Assembly: GCA_002794785.1 (NCBI GenBank)
Contig: NBBA01000012.1
Coordinates: 62,001-126,000 of the forward strand
From: Coniferiporia sulphurascens
Lineage: Eukaryota > Basidiomycota > Agaricomycetes > Hymenochaetales > Hymenochaetaceae
Direction: 5' to 3'
DNA: 64,000 bases
Under the pieces are notes generated by a model that was given only the letters and a program-made list of their open reading frames with translations, had not been told where the DNA came from and ran no database searches. Each line of letters starts with the position of its first letter. Position 1 is the stretch's first letter. The position numbers and the translations under genes were made by a program. Positions 1-11,726 of this stretch are shown in pieces.

Positions 1-2492
1 TCGAGTGGGGGTGAGTCCTCTGTGTCTGTCGTTGGCGTGGCAGTCGCCATGTCCATTGCCGCTGGACTTGAGATTGCTGTGGTTGTCACTGCCAGCTCCG
101 TTGTTGTCGTGCTCGACAACGGCATGCTCGTTGTCGCCGGGATCATTGACGTTGCACGCATATATGCGCTGCTTCCTGGATCTTCATGTGTCCCGTTACT
201 GTTCATCATTGCAGCCATGTCTGCTGCCGGGTCCGTAGTCGTCGTGCCCGACATCACCATCATGTTCGCAGTCATTGCGCTTGTCGTTGCGTTCGCCGCC
301 CCCAGGGTACCTGTGGTAGCATTGGTTGCTGCAGCATTCAGCAGGTACACAGGAGCCATGCCTGACGAAGCCGATGCATAAGGCGGATGCGTCATCGCCA
401 TGTTCGTCCATGCATAAGGCAGATACGTCATCGCCATGTTTGTCTGTGCATATGGTGCGTACGTATAAGGCGGATACATTGTTGCCGCCATACTTTCATA
501 GGTCATCGCCATGTTGGTCGACAGCACGATCGAAGCCGAGTAACCTGGGTAAATTGCTGTGTTGTAAGGAGGATACAACGGAGGCGTGTTCGATGAGGCC
601 GAGTTCATTGACGCCATATATGCTAGCGATGGATACGTCGATGGCGCTGCCGCCCTTGGCCCAGCCGCGATTGCAGGTAGGGATGTGGACACTACCGGCG
701 CCGGCTCAGTCTCGATTGCAGGCAGGGATGTGAACGCTACCGGCGCTGGCTCAGTTACAGTGGCAGGTGGGGATACAGACGCTACCGGCACCAGTGAATA
801 TGTAGATGATGCCACTGTCCCCTGCTCGGTTTCAATCGCAGGTGGGGATATAGTGGATACCGCCCTCGACTCAGCAGTAGACATAGGGTTCGTCTTAGGT
901 ACTTTTGGCTTACGGGGCCACTTTGTTCACTTCTTTGGAGCAGTCTTCTCCACCGCCATCGACTTCGGATCCGTTGCCATCTCTCCTATACAACTGCAAC
1001 GATGGTACAAAATTCAGATGGTAATAATTGTTAACTGTTGGAATTCCTTACAGTTCTGCACTGTCATTTGTAGATCCCCCGGCGTTCAGTGATACATGGA
1101 GGCCAATCGGCCCACTTCCAACTCTAGTAGAGTTGCAGTAGTCAGTTGCAATAAATAGTTCATTCAAGGGTGTACTGACCTGCTCATGTTGCTGACATGG
1201 CCTGCGTGCGGCACAGGCGCCATGGATGAGACCCTCGGATTACTTGAACCAACCACCATGGTCGGATTCCTTCTTTGTGGGACATCACTGGGAAGCAACG
1301 CAGGGTCTATGATTCCATAATCGATGTCTGCCTCATGACTGTCAGCAGGCTGAAGGACGTCCGATTCAACACCCAGGTAGTTGTCATAATCCGACAACAG
1401 ATGGTCGTGTAGCACACCATTCGTAATGACAGGAGGTATCCCTGGCGATTCAACAGACATAGTCTCTTTGATATTGAGGTCTAAGCACATCAGATTAAAT
1501 TGCGAGTTGCAAACGAAAGGATAGATACTCACGATTAGCCAACGACCTGACCAACCAATCCTGCCACTGCTTATCCGGCACAGGAGTATATTTTTGCTTA
1601 GAGGACCCAACATGGATGCTTATATACTTTCCGATTAGAACTTGTTTTATAAATGGGACCATTCAGTCACTTGCCTCTTCATAATAAATCCTGCTTCCCC
1701 CCGGTATGTGTATTGGCAATAAAACTCTGCATCCCCCACTTTCGTCCATCCCTGGCCAAGTAAAACACCAAAATAATGAGTGAGTGTACTATCCAACTTC
1801 CGCTGGTTCCTTCAGAAATCAATTAGTAAACTATCAAGACAAAAATGTCTTAACTCACTCATAAAGCATGGTGTCTTTGACGGGTTGGTTTGCGAGTGCC
1901 TCATTTGCCTTTGTGAGTCGCACGGCTTCTTTCGTGTACCACTGCACCTTCTCATCGGACAGTAAGTCAAACTCCCTACTCGCAACAGAGCATAAAATTC
2001 CGATTTGCAGCATTTTTTTGCCCCCTTGAAGTGCAAGCTCTTTGTCCGTCATCCTGGATATGCGTTCGCCCTCACGGTGAAAGAACACGCTGAACGCGGT
2101 ATTCTTTGTTGGAGTAGTATGAAAACCCAACTGCATTCCCATCAAAGCCAAGTTGTCATCGGAGATATCATCATCTGATAGATATTTTGGGCCTTTGTAG
2201 GAACAAATATGGTTTTGAAACCATCGTCTAAACCTCTAAAATAACTGACGTCAGACTCGACATAATGTCCCAAAGTAATGTGAGCACTCGCCGCAAGGAG
2301 GATGTTATAATTGGCCTCTGGGGAGTCCGAATGAAACTTTGTGGCGTACTCCTTGAATTGTGTTCTGATCCATGTCCTCCTCTCATCGTTCATCCTCGTC
2401 GAGTCCAGAGCTGCATACATGGGTAACAACTCCCGACAGTAGATCTCTTTGGGGGATGGGGGGTCCTCGCTTTTGTCTTTCTTCTTTCCCAT
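1..2492 (-). pseudogene. Multi-exon gene of unknown function, probably decayed, continues past the left edge
   Basis: I do not recognise the family. Read on the minus strand from ATG 2492, a basic start (MGKKKDKSEDPP) leads into a soluble alpha/beta-like segment with a conserved-looking WIRTQFKEYATKF stretch. The frame then breaks near 2195: FVPTK is followed in another frame by YLSDDDISDDN, which continues to about 1858. A further exon-like stretch (about 1510-1180) is acidic and contains DYGIIDPALL. The last part is open from ATG 980 to the window edge, except for one TGA at 927-929. It is Pro/Ser/Thr/Ala-rich with short internal repeats (SLPAIETEPAPV, TNMAMTY-PPYA). The frame break and the in-frame stop suggest a pseudogene, though introns could hide some of this. 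It lies in the same orientation as, and just downstream of, the SPT5-like pseudogene, so the two may belong to one duplicated accessory module (inference). Confidence 0.45.
375..880 (-). repeat. Short coding repeats (TNMAMTY-PPYA and PAIETEPAPV units)
   Basis: Within the open minus-strand frame, a unit reading TNMAMT(Y/H)..PPYA occurs three times (about 375-520). A 15-16 residue unit built on S(L/P)PAIETEPAPV occurs three to four times (about 670-860). On the plus strand the second set is seen as repeated gattgcaggyagggatgtgg-like blocks. These are low-complexity tandem repeats inside the preceding gene. Confidence 0.6.
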
Positions 2493-2879
2493 GTCAAATG
2501 TGGTATTAGATGTGCTCAGATGCAGTCAATGAGGGGGCAAAAAGAAAGGGCTGAGAGTACTGGGTCTGACAGGAGAACACGGGAGACTGAACTGACCAGG
2601 TACGACATATCTAACCTTATTGAGTAATGTGAAGAAAACATTGCTGATACATGCGACAATATTCCTTGGGAATGGACCTGTGCAAAGAAGATCAGAAAAC
2701 TCCGAGAGATACTTACCCGATTAAGGCACTTCTTCTTCGGCGATCAACACCGACGGGTGGGTAATTAGAAGTTGCGTCAATCATGTCGATCAAATTGTAA
2801 ATTTCTGATGTAAAGGGCTTAGTCTCGATAAAGAAGAAACGTGTATGCTACATTGTCCCGATACGAATAAAAATATTGA
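2493..2879. other. Spacer between two minus-strand pseudogenes
   Basis: No conserved coding segment was seen. It is probably the promoter of the minus-strand gene starting at 2492 plus the 3' end of the SPT5-like pseudogene. Confidence 0.4.
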
Positions 2880-5800
2880 ATTATAAACAAAATCCCTACC
2901 GGCTCCCAGCCAGGATATCCACAACAGTCAAATTAGCAAGAGGCTCGGACCACTTCGAGTGCCTGTCATCCGGCCTGCATACTATTGCCGTTTTTTCGAC
3001 CCCCCCCTTCGGCAGTCCCAGCACAACCAACACTTTCCTGACAACTTTGTTTGTCATGCCACCGATAACCATCACACTGAGGTTCTTTTTATCTGGATGT
3101 CGCGGGCCAAGTTCCAGTACAGGTATGGTGGTAGGGGAGGTCTTAGATCCATTGCTAAGGTGAATAGTCATATGGCACCAGTCGTGCATGTGCACACATC
3201 TGTCGTGGTCACCTGCAACCCACTCAGGCGCTGTGTACCTGATCCGACGGCCAAGGTGCCTCACATGTATCCTGTACATGGCAGACTGTGCCTGTATTGC
3301 TGGCGAAAAAAGCCACATGCCACTCAGGGAAAAATCTGCGATCCATCAGTAGATTTTCTAGAATCCTGTAACACAGACGATCATACTGGTAACAGGCGCT
3401 AAGGAATAAGGGCCATCCCGTTCAACCCTATCGCTTTGGCCGACATGCCACGCATCATTGGTAGAAGCATCAGCTTCGATTGGAGGGGGGGTGGCTTGCC
3501 GCTCTCGTGTCTTGCCCTTTTTGATCAGGCCCAACTCCCGGAATGTTGCAGCATAAGTTGCCCTTTCTTCTACGGAAAGGGGTGTCATGTCGTCTAAACA
3601 CGTTATGGAGTGTCTGGAAATGGTTACAGGTAAATTGATCCGTAAGACTATGCGACACACCTAAACTTACACCGAAATAAGGTGCGTGAGCTCAACATTA
3701 TCCACCGTGTTGGAACCATTTACGGCAACTCACGCGGTCTTCTTGGTCGGATGGCTGTCCATAACATATCCATAATAGCCTTTTGTGCGCTTGTTTGACC
3801 TTATAAGCATGAGGAGACCTGCAAATGGGTCATGCCATGAAAACGACTCTAATTTCTTTGACCCGATTTGAGTCTCCGATTTAGAACCTTTTTTCACAAG
3901 ATCAGCAGGTTGTGGCTCAAACATCTCCAGCCACTTGGATAGGACTTGAACCTTGTCCCTCATTAGTAAAAACATTCAGTCTAGCATATTATATTGATTC
4001 ACCTGTTCTGAGCGGGAACCTTCTGCGATGTGAACGACTGTAGTATCCTCCTTGATGCACATGATCATTCCAAGTTTATCCATGTGGGGGCCCATACGTA
4101 TTACCACGTTATTACCAGGCCTCAGTACTTGACATACCTCTTCATGCAATATTTCCGGTACTTTGCTTCCATCACTGTTGGGCATACCAATCAAATCACC
4201 AACCCAAATGACGCTGTCATCCAAAGATTTGATGGTGCCCATGACAGATACAAATGTGCCCACTACAACATTTACCCTGTCACCATGACGCAAAAAAGGG
4301 TTACCACGCTCAAGGTGTCCTAAACCATAACCACTACGAAGAAATAGTGGTATTTCGCTCAGGTCAGGCTTCACTGCCTGTACGTGGTGTAACCCGGTAA
4401 CTGTCTTTATCCGTAGACCATGCACGTAGAGATGGCGGCGAAAAACATATGTGTTGCCACCCGTGTCCTGCACAACTTCATCATCACACGTCGACACTAC
4501 TTCCTTGGCATCGAAGAGTTTTGCTGGTGGCCGCACTTTGAGACCGGAGCCTTTCAGGGCGATTCAAGGGACAACAGCCACCACAAGCGCATCACCGATG
4601 AGAATGTCTACCACCATAGTGTAGTCACCTCAGTAAAGTCCTCGACGAAAGGCGACCCAGTCGCCATACTTAAGGCACTGATAGTCCTCCGAGTCCCTAT
4701 ATCATAGACCCAGCACCGTAGACCACTTGTCGCTTGGAACAAAATGGATCCTCGCTCTCTCGAGGTATTGCAAGGATGAACAAGCCTGACAGACAACTTC
4801 AGCATTTGGCGCTTGGATGTAGAACCTGCCAGGAAGAGCCTTTACAGCGAACGCCGTGCAGCCTTCGGAGAGTCGATCATTAACATGTGCTGTTACAATT
4901 TTCCTTTACTTTCCTTTATGCGCTGACTCACTTTCTCTTCGTCATCGCCAGTCAGCACAACTCCCCTATTCCTTTACCTTACTCATCCTTATTCGCCTTG
5001 CGCCATAAGACGCCATGATGACGCCATCTTGCACCATCATGACGTGCTTTGCTTACTGATCGTAGAACTTGTATTACCAAGGCATTCCCTTGAGTTCCAT
5101 GACCTTCCATAGTCTGGTAAACACACCTAACCAAGTCGCTAGAGTAGCAAACACATAGAGTAGCATATAAGCATGTAACTTCAGTAGCACAAGCCCTAAG
5201 CTTGTGCTCTTTGTTCATACAAGCCCATTATCTGCTACCACCAGTCTACTGTGTGTCTCTAGACCATCAGTCGCTTCGTCGTAACCCGACTCACTACAAG
5301 AAGCCTACCGCGTCTACATCGTCGATCAGGAAGCCCCTACGACGATCATCCTCGACTTACGACATCTAGGAAGCCCCGTTGCCGTACCATCAGTTCCGAC
5401 GATCAGGAAGCACCGACATCGATCACCACGTAACCATTGAGCTTAACACGTGCAGCGTTGGCTTCTTCCTTTTGTGGCTAAAATAGGTGTAGGCTTAGGA
5501 TTCCACGTACACTCGACCCCGAGGGATTGACTCACTGGCGAATAGATCATCCAGAGGATCACCAAGTCGTTTCCACTTGCCTCATCAAGGTCCTGACGAC
5601 TTCTCTTCCTATACCTGGCAGCTAAAGTCATAAGATCATCCTGGCCGGTTAAACCCTCCTGGTGCAGTGTCCGGATCGAAGACGTTGCTTGGTGATCATC
5701 TAAAGCATCTCCATCATTGATGAATTGCCCTGCACATCAAATTGTGTCAGTTTTATCTATCATGCATCTGTAAATGTCACACATACTGTCTTCCTCTTCT

Positions 5801-5922
5801 AGTAGGTCGTCATTGTCATTGTCGTCGTCAATGTGCGCCGCCTCCATGTCCAAGAAATCTAGAATGTCCATGTCCCATGGGCGCTTCGTCATTATGCTGT
5901 CCATAATGTGAGCGATGTGCAA
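2880..5922 (-). pseudogene. SPT5-like (NGN and KOW domain) pseudogene split by a solo LTR
   Basis: The first exon (about 5922-5745) encodes an acidic start (DILDFLDMEAAHIDDDNDN). After an intron, GQFINDGDALDDHQ and a basic MTLAARYRKRSRQDLDE segment follow to about 5449. An LTR (4891-5448) then interrupts the frame. Beyond it comes an NGN-like strand (AVKALPGRFYIQAPNAEVVC), then KYGDWVAF with LY*GDYTMVVDI, then RPPAKLFDAKEV. KOW-like units follow at about 4290-4190 (HGDRVNVVVG then GTIKSLDD) and near 2980-3100 (NLSVMVIGGM). This is the order of fungal SPT5 and of the short SPT5-like paralogues of Agaricomycetes. SPT5 is a transcription elongation factor bound to RNA polymerase II. In-frame TGA stops at 4630-4632 (LY*GD) and 4564-4566 (VVP*I) sit where the family normally has Arg or Lys. 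The copy is dead. It differs from a housekeeping SPT5, which would be much longer. Confidence 0.72.
4891..5448. mobile_element. Solo LTR (558 bp) inside the SPT5-like pseudogene
   Basis: The repeat begins TGTTACAATTTTCC and ends GAGCTTAACA, so it has TG...CA ends within perfect 5-bp inverted termini (TGTTA/TAACA). The flanks are TGTGC (4886-4890) and CGTGC (5449-5453), a 5-bp target duplication with one mismatch. The same sequence recurs at 11727, 11909 and 63908. There is no internal gag-pol between copies, so this is a solo LTR left by recombination. Superfamily (Gypsy or Copia) cannot be told from the LTR alone. Confidence 0.88.
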
Positions 5923-7931
5923 CCTCCTCTATTGTCACGACGTACCTTGTTCAGTCAATGGAGTACTTTCAGAAACTTATATTGTTCTCGTCTGCTTCAC
6001 TGGCTTATTCACGGTGTACTTGTTCCAATGTCATGCATATTATATTTCAAGTAGATGGATACTAAGTATTAGGGTGTAACACTACTATAGGGCCAATAAA
6101 TGACAGTGACTTGCTCAATAGCAGACGATGTCACAGCACCTTCTGTATGTGGTGGTAGGAAAGAGAAGTAGGAGGCGGAACCAAATTCGGTACGCGACTT
6201 CTTGTTGTGCCACAGTCCATGAGAAAAAATTACAAATTGTGGCTTCTACCGCTAGGCACAGTCTTGCAACTTCACCGAGCACATCGCCACAGCCCTACAC
6301 TGTCTTATGACTGGTGTGCTCTATATTTGGTTAGTTCGAATATACTTAGCTATATGCATGTGTCCTTCGGATTCGGACACATTGCAATATAACCGCATGA
6401 AAAAACTTAAAAATGCGGAAGCAAAAGCGGCCCGATCAATCGATCGAGTTTGGCTCGGCATTCTGGCAGGCAATGGAACACCTTCGTAAGAAAAACTAAC
6501 AGCAAGTTCTGAGTCTGGGCGTATTCAGCTTGAACACACATTAAGTCATCTTACACCATGAAAAGGGGCAAGCGCTTCTGCACACAAAATTGGCTATGCT
6601 GCGCTGCCTTCCTTGTATTAGGTTTGATGTCTACTTATGTCTTCGAGCCTTGCATCTGACTATTATATGCTATTCTTATGCAGCGCATAGTAGTAAATGC
6701 CCCCTTTTTACGTGAAACTGTAAGCTAAAAAACCCAGACCTCACCTATCGACCTGAATAACCCTAATGTCTACGCCTGACTCCCTCTCCACACCGCCGAC
6801 TATAATTAGTGTTGGACGTGTTACACAATCAGCGTATTTTTATCTATCTACCATATCGGCTGGATCTCTCCTGGGGGGGCTCGCTTAAGGTTTCATTTCT
6901 CACGCAGTGAGGCTTGTTAAAACGCCGCGTTTGAACTCTGCAGCAGGTCGTGCTCAGCGTAGTCTATATCGGCCAAACTTACATACGTGCTCTATAAACA
7001 CATGTCCAATGGCCCGGAGAAAAGCATATGTATCGGCTTGTCACCTTGCTGCAAGCACGTTATGGGGAGATGAGTCCTACCTATGCGGTCTCTTGTACAC
7101 ATGAGCATCATTCATTCCAGATGAAGGAAGAGGACACCAGTCGCGATTGCAGGACTCTGCAGGTGTTTTGCGAAGTCGGGGCTAATTCCATGTTGAACAG
7201 TAGAGCCGATGAGGAGATTTAATACCTTGCAGCAAGTACTAAGTGAGTGATGTGGACATGCAGCGAGAACACGAATGGCAGGCAGGTGCTAATCTGGATG
7301 TCAGCGAGTCACTGCAGCACACGAAGCAGGCCTTAGAAAGACAGACATGTACAGTGGAGACATCAGTGATCTGATGTAGCAAAAGGGTAACAAATTACAC
7401 CGTACCTTGGCCATCCTCCTTGAAGACAAGTTTGCGCTTGTCATCATAATTGTTGTTCTTACCGCGCCTCCGATTAGATTTGATCAGTAAAAGTCCAATC
7501 GGTGAGAGAGAGAGCTTTGGCTTGCCTTCGGCATGATTTGGTGTGAGCGAAGTCCCAAACAATGAAGTTGGAGCAGCAATGAGAGTCACAAAAGGCATAC
7601 AGACTCTCCGCAGCTACAGCGGCTGCCTTTGCCGCTTGCACAATGTGAGCAAGCACACTGGTTTGTATTACCTTGGACATGCCATCTCTCAAGGTCGGAT
7701 AGATGTGGGTGCCAGGTATGGGGTTCGCACCACTCAGTCACACGTTTTCTACGTTGTCACGCGCTCTCCCAGCGAGCACATTTCTCCTCTTCCTCTTATT
7801 CCACCACCACTTCCTTTTTTTTCTCGCGCTCCGTCAAGCGGTTTTCCCCGCACTCTCCCAGCAAGCACATTTCTTTCTCCTCTTCCTCTTACCATCACCA
7901 CCATCACCACTTCCTCCCCCTTCACCCTGCA
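5923..7931. other. Two-kilobase stretch without a gene I can support
   Basis: Only short frames are present. About 6380-6489 plus reads as a basic peptide (MKKLKNAEAKAARSIDRVW). About 7692-7400 minus reads MSKVIQTSVLAHIVQAAKAA and later a lysine/arginine-rich tail. Both could be exon remnants, but neither can be joined into a gene. Around 6880-6935 there is a diverged copy of the tcgcttaaggt...ctcacgcag repeat found at 8740 and 9015. Confidence 0.35.
7761..7912 (+). repeat. Imperfect 90-bp duplication, pyrimidine-rich, upstream of a gene start
   Basis: The block ctctcccagcgagcacattt with CT-rich sequence and CCACCACCACTTCC (7763-7815) is repeated as ctctcccagcaagcacattt with CT-rich sequence and CACCATCACCACTTCC (7853-7912). 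It immediately precedes ATG 7932 and gives the long CT tract typical of fungal promoters. Confidence 0.7.
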
Positions 7932-8237
7932 ATGGCCGCCCTCCCCCCCGTCATGTGGTATAATGATGTGGCTTACTCGATGTGTGAGGACTTCAAGATC
8001 CTGTGTGAGGAAGCTGCCTGGACAGCTGGTCTGCTCCTGCACGGGTTCTCACTTGTGCAGGCGAAGATAAGGTAAGTCCTCTCTCCTAATACATATTTGA
8101 GTGCCTCACCTGGTTGCAGGGCCTGTGTTCACAGGTCAGAATTCGACAATCGCCTGCATTTGACCGTCGAATTCTTAAAGTGGCACGGTGGGTTCATCGT
8201 CCTGACACGGACGATACACATCGTCTACTGTGGGAAT
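7932..8237 (+). CDS. Two-exon fragment of an unknown gene
   Basis: ATG 7932 follows a CT-rich promoter tract. Exon 1 (7932-8071, MAALPPVMWYNDVAYSMCED to VQAKI) ends at AG/gtaagt, and exon 2 runs 8120-8237 (RACVHRSEFDNRLHLTVEF to VYCGN), closing at aat/gtaagt in phase 0. The frame is intact across both, so it was a real gene. The next exon is not obvious: it could be the coiled-coil gene beginning near 9767, which would imply a 1.5-kb intron filled with repeats. No family was recognised. Confidence 0.45.
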
Positions 8238-8694
8238 GTAAGTCCTGAGTTAGTTTCTTGTCTCTCCTGCATTACTTATGTAACCTGAAATAGTATGAAT
8301 ATGGGTTCTTTGATCTGAGCTGCCTCCTTCAGTACATACATTAGATGATTTCTTGGTTCCCCTGCCTTTTCTTTCCATACTATGACCATATTAATTTCTC
8401 TTAGTTTACCACTGTATCTTGCTTTCGCCATCGCTTCAGGTATCGTACAATCTAGTCATTGTTTTTTATATCGTCGTGTTCTCTTGTATACTTAGTATCA
8501 TAAGTGTTGTATCCTCCCACTTCATGTTGTACCTCCCAGTTCATGTTGTACCATTGTAATAATACCCTGTACTGTCAAGCCTTTTTCCTGTCAAGCCTTT
8601 TTCCTTTACGAGATTCCCTGTGCATATAGGCCCGCCACAACTACATATAAGGTTCACAAGGATCATATGTCAATCAAAACCCAGAAAGCTTATT

Positions 8695-9195
8695 TTGGCC
8701 CTGAATCGGTGCTGCAGTTCTTGTCATGAGATGTCGCCTAAGGTTCAGTTCTCATGCAGTGTGGTCAGTTAAATCCACACGTCCCAAATGTGGACAAGCC
8801 AACTCTCTTGACCAGCGACCACCATGTAGGTTGCTCAAAGTCAAATTAATTTCCTGGTGATGTGTGCAAGTGTTATGTTCGCCACTCACTATGGCATGCT
8901 TGTGTAATTAAATATAATGTAGGTCACTCTAAGTCAAATTGACTTCCTGGTGATATGCACAAGGGTTATGTATGTTGGCCCTGACTTGCCACGGCAGTTC
9001 CCATCCCGAGATGTCGCTTAAGGTGCAGTTCTCACACAGCGTGGTCAGTTAAATCTGTGTGTCCCAAATGCGGACAAGCCAACTCTCTTGACCAGAGACC
9101 ACCATGTAGGTCGCTTAAAGTCAAATTGATTTCCTGGCAATGTGTGCAAGCAAGGGTTATGTTCACCATTCACTCTGGCAAGCTTGTGTAGTTAC
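8695..9195 (+). repeat. Tandem duplication of a 280-bp unit
   Basis: Unit 1 starts at 8695 (ttggccctgaatcggtgctg) and unit 2 at 8975 (ttggccctgacttgccacgg). Both contain gatgtcgc(c/t)taaggt.cagttctca, aagccaactctcttgaccag and caaagtcaaatt. A shorter block (aagtcaaattgacttcctgg) appears three times in all, at about 8837, 8930 and 9120. A diverged piece lies near 6880. There is no coding content. The remainder of 8238-9766 shows no supported gene, apart from a possible exon-like frame at about 9525-9630. Confidence 0.7.
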
Positions 9196-9766
9196 ACTTT
9201 CTTATGGTCTGCAATAGCAATGGCCTTGCTGTTTTCTGAGTGATCTAGATATTTCATCTGATGTGTAGTCGATCAATCTCATGTACCTAGATATCTGCTT
9301 AAATTCAAAATGCTTGGCTGAATTGTTCAGGGGTTGTTCAGGGATGCTGGCAAAATGTTGTCATGTCCATGGAACCATCCACATGGATGCTATGCTCAGG
9401 GGGCTATCGCATAGCAGGTAATTATCTTACGAGGGACAATGCCCACTTTTTAACTGAGTCGTACGTTGCTGACCGACCTAACATCTATCTATGACTTGGG
9501 ACACACATATCGGCAATGTCGTTGAGAGGTATGTCTCAAGATACAACCGAGATATCACAAAGGTGCTCCTGCAGATTAAGAAGAATTGCAAAATACCAAG
9601 TGTGAATCATTCTCTATGTCTGAGCTATGGATGATCGAACATGCTCAATGTAGGAAAGCTGTTCTACAGGGTATGTGCTTTTATGCAGATATCCTATGCT
9701 GCAGCTGATAAGGGTGCCATCTAGTGTGATGGGCTACCTACTTGCACATATGGGAAGGTTGGACTG

Positions 9767-10976
9767 TTGCTGTTTCAATTCCCTGTCACTACGGTGGCCG
9801 AGCTCCTTAAAGAAGTCTGGGCTCTCGAAGATGCCGTTGACCTTGAGCACAGTGCACAGGAAGCGGAAGTGCTCCGTTTGGAGGCCGCGCTGGATGATGC
9901 AAAGGAGCTTGTGAAGAACATGGAGAGGCAACTGAAGCGTGCACAGGACGATGTCAAAGTCGAGTCAACGAAGTTGCTTGCGGTGTGTTCTGTCCCCCTC
10001 AGAATGCAGTACAAGTACTCCCTGACGAAGAAGAATGAAGAGACCGTCTTACTGAAAATGCATCTCAGCGAATTGAAGATGGACAAAGTAAAGGCAAAGG
10101 AGGACTTGGCGAAGGCAAAACAGGCAGAAAAACGGTCTCGTAGGAAAGCGACATCTGAGGCATCGAAGCAGGGGAAATTTGCGGGCTCTCGAAAATGGAG
10201 TCTCTCATCGCCTGTCGCTCAGCATAGTAAGTGGGGTGTAGTGACTGTGTCAAGTGTTCCTTCTTCGCTGGCGCTGTACAGATACTCACCCTTGCCGCCG
10301 TCGAGTGACGATGAGTCCCTCCCTAACACTCTAACCGAGTTGTTTGCGAAGTATCTGGTTCCTTCGAATACTAAGAGTTTCTCTTCCTTGGACGCATCGA
10401 GCGAGGACTACATGGATGACAATGAATCCGACATGGTCTTTGCGAGGGACTTGGCCAAGGCGATGTATTTATCAAAGGAAGCGAGCTGCACAGTACGTTC
10501 ATCTTTTGCATTATAGTTTCATTTTGTGGCTATACACTCATACAGGGAGACGTCCATATGGACATGACATCCTCAGAATCGGTAATATGTGGTACAATTC
10601 TTTCCGATCCTGATAGCTGACATGATTCAGTTTACAGGTAATTTGATCAAAGCCGGTTCGCCTGTGGTCTTTATCAAGACCGAGCCGTCTTTGTCTACGA
10701 CAGTGAGCATCATGTTAGAACCTGATAAAACCAGAGCGATGACTGACTAGAATGCAGCCTGCGAGGTTTAGGAACGGGGCAGGTTCCTCTACAGAGGAAC
10801 CCATTGATGTGGATTCCGAATCCAAAATCCCCTTCTATGACTTATCTGACAGTGACAAGGACATCTCACTGGCAGAGGTCATGGAGGTGCATGGTGTGGC
10901 GAAGGGAAAGGGGAAGGCCAAGCGACTGCTTAGCCCCACGTTCGATGCAGTGGCTTCGAAGAAATCGAGAATGTGA
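9767..10976 (+). CDS. Coiled-coil protein with acidic, Ser-rich and nuclear-type C-terminus, unknown function
   Basis: A frame open from about 9767 encodes a long heptad-type helix (VAELLKEVWALEDAVDLEH through QLKRAQDDVKVESTKLL), then a Lys-rich stretch (KAKQAEKRSRRK), then an acidic Ser segment (SLDASSEDYMDDNESDMVF). Short exons follow in phase 0: GDVHMDMTSSES after the acceptor near 10550, FTGNLIKAGSPVVFIKTEP from about 10632, and PARFRNGAGSSTEEPIDVDS from about 10758, ending ASKKSRM-stop at 10974-10976. EPIDVDS resembles a SUMO-interaction motif, and KGKGKAKRLL with SKKSR looks like a nuclear signal (inference). It may be the 3' part of the gene starting at 7932. The true N-terminus is uncertain. 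It sits just upstream of, and in the same orientation as, the KDZ locus. Confidence 0.5.
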
Positions 10977-11726
10977 TGTAGGTGACAGCTGTGAAAGGGG
11001 TACAGTTGTAAAGGGTTGTCGATGGGGTCATGGTTGCAAAGGGTTGTTGGTGGGCTTCAAGTCCCTGAAGGGAGCCAGGAACTCGGGTATGAAAATTCCA
11101 TATCTTAGAACATTTGTGAAGAGCAGTATGTACCTGTGAAGAGCGATGTACCCAAAAATAAGATTGAGTTTATCGATCGGAGCGAAACCCGGTCCGCCAG
11201 ACTTGACGACTGACAGAAAAGAATCTCTGACGATGGTGAGAGGGTGTCCACATCTTTGGAGGTTGTACCTCGAGGACAAACTTTGAATTCATGGGGGATT
11301 GTGCGGGCTTCAATGTTTCTTGTGAGGTGAGTCCGACCTGTATACCAAATGTCATAATGTAATTGTGACTGAAATTGGATACAGACAAGGAGATTATACA
11401 CCCGCATTAATGGCTTATCGCAACACTAACGAGTTGTTAGACTCATTCAGAGGGGGGCCTTCCAGCAGTCGATTGGGGAGGAGGTGCTTCAAAAAGTTGC
11501 CGATTATACCAGAAGTCACTTCATGCGAAACAAGAATAGTCCGAGTTCAGTCTCACATTTCAGTCAGGGTCGCAGAAGATGGGTCTCTAAATGTCCTTGG
11601 GACGAATGACTTTGTTGACTTGCGGCAGACAAAGAGACTCAAAGTGGGCAGTGTAAGTCCGTCCTGTTGCATTTTGTCATGCAGTTTATAATTCATGCCC
11701 TCAATCCTTGCATATAAGGAGAATGG

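Noticed and set aside
7543..8075. Overlapping open frames in two registers over the CT-rich stretch
   Set aside because: They are low-complexity translations of pyrimidine repeats. The short frame from ATG 7932 with matching splice sites is a better explanation.
8695..9195. Repeats considered as a CRISPR-like array
   Set aside because: Units are about 280 bp, adjacent and imperfect, and the genome is eukaryotic. There are no short regular repeats with spacers.
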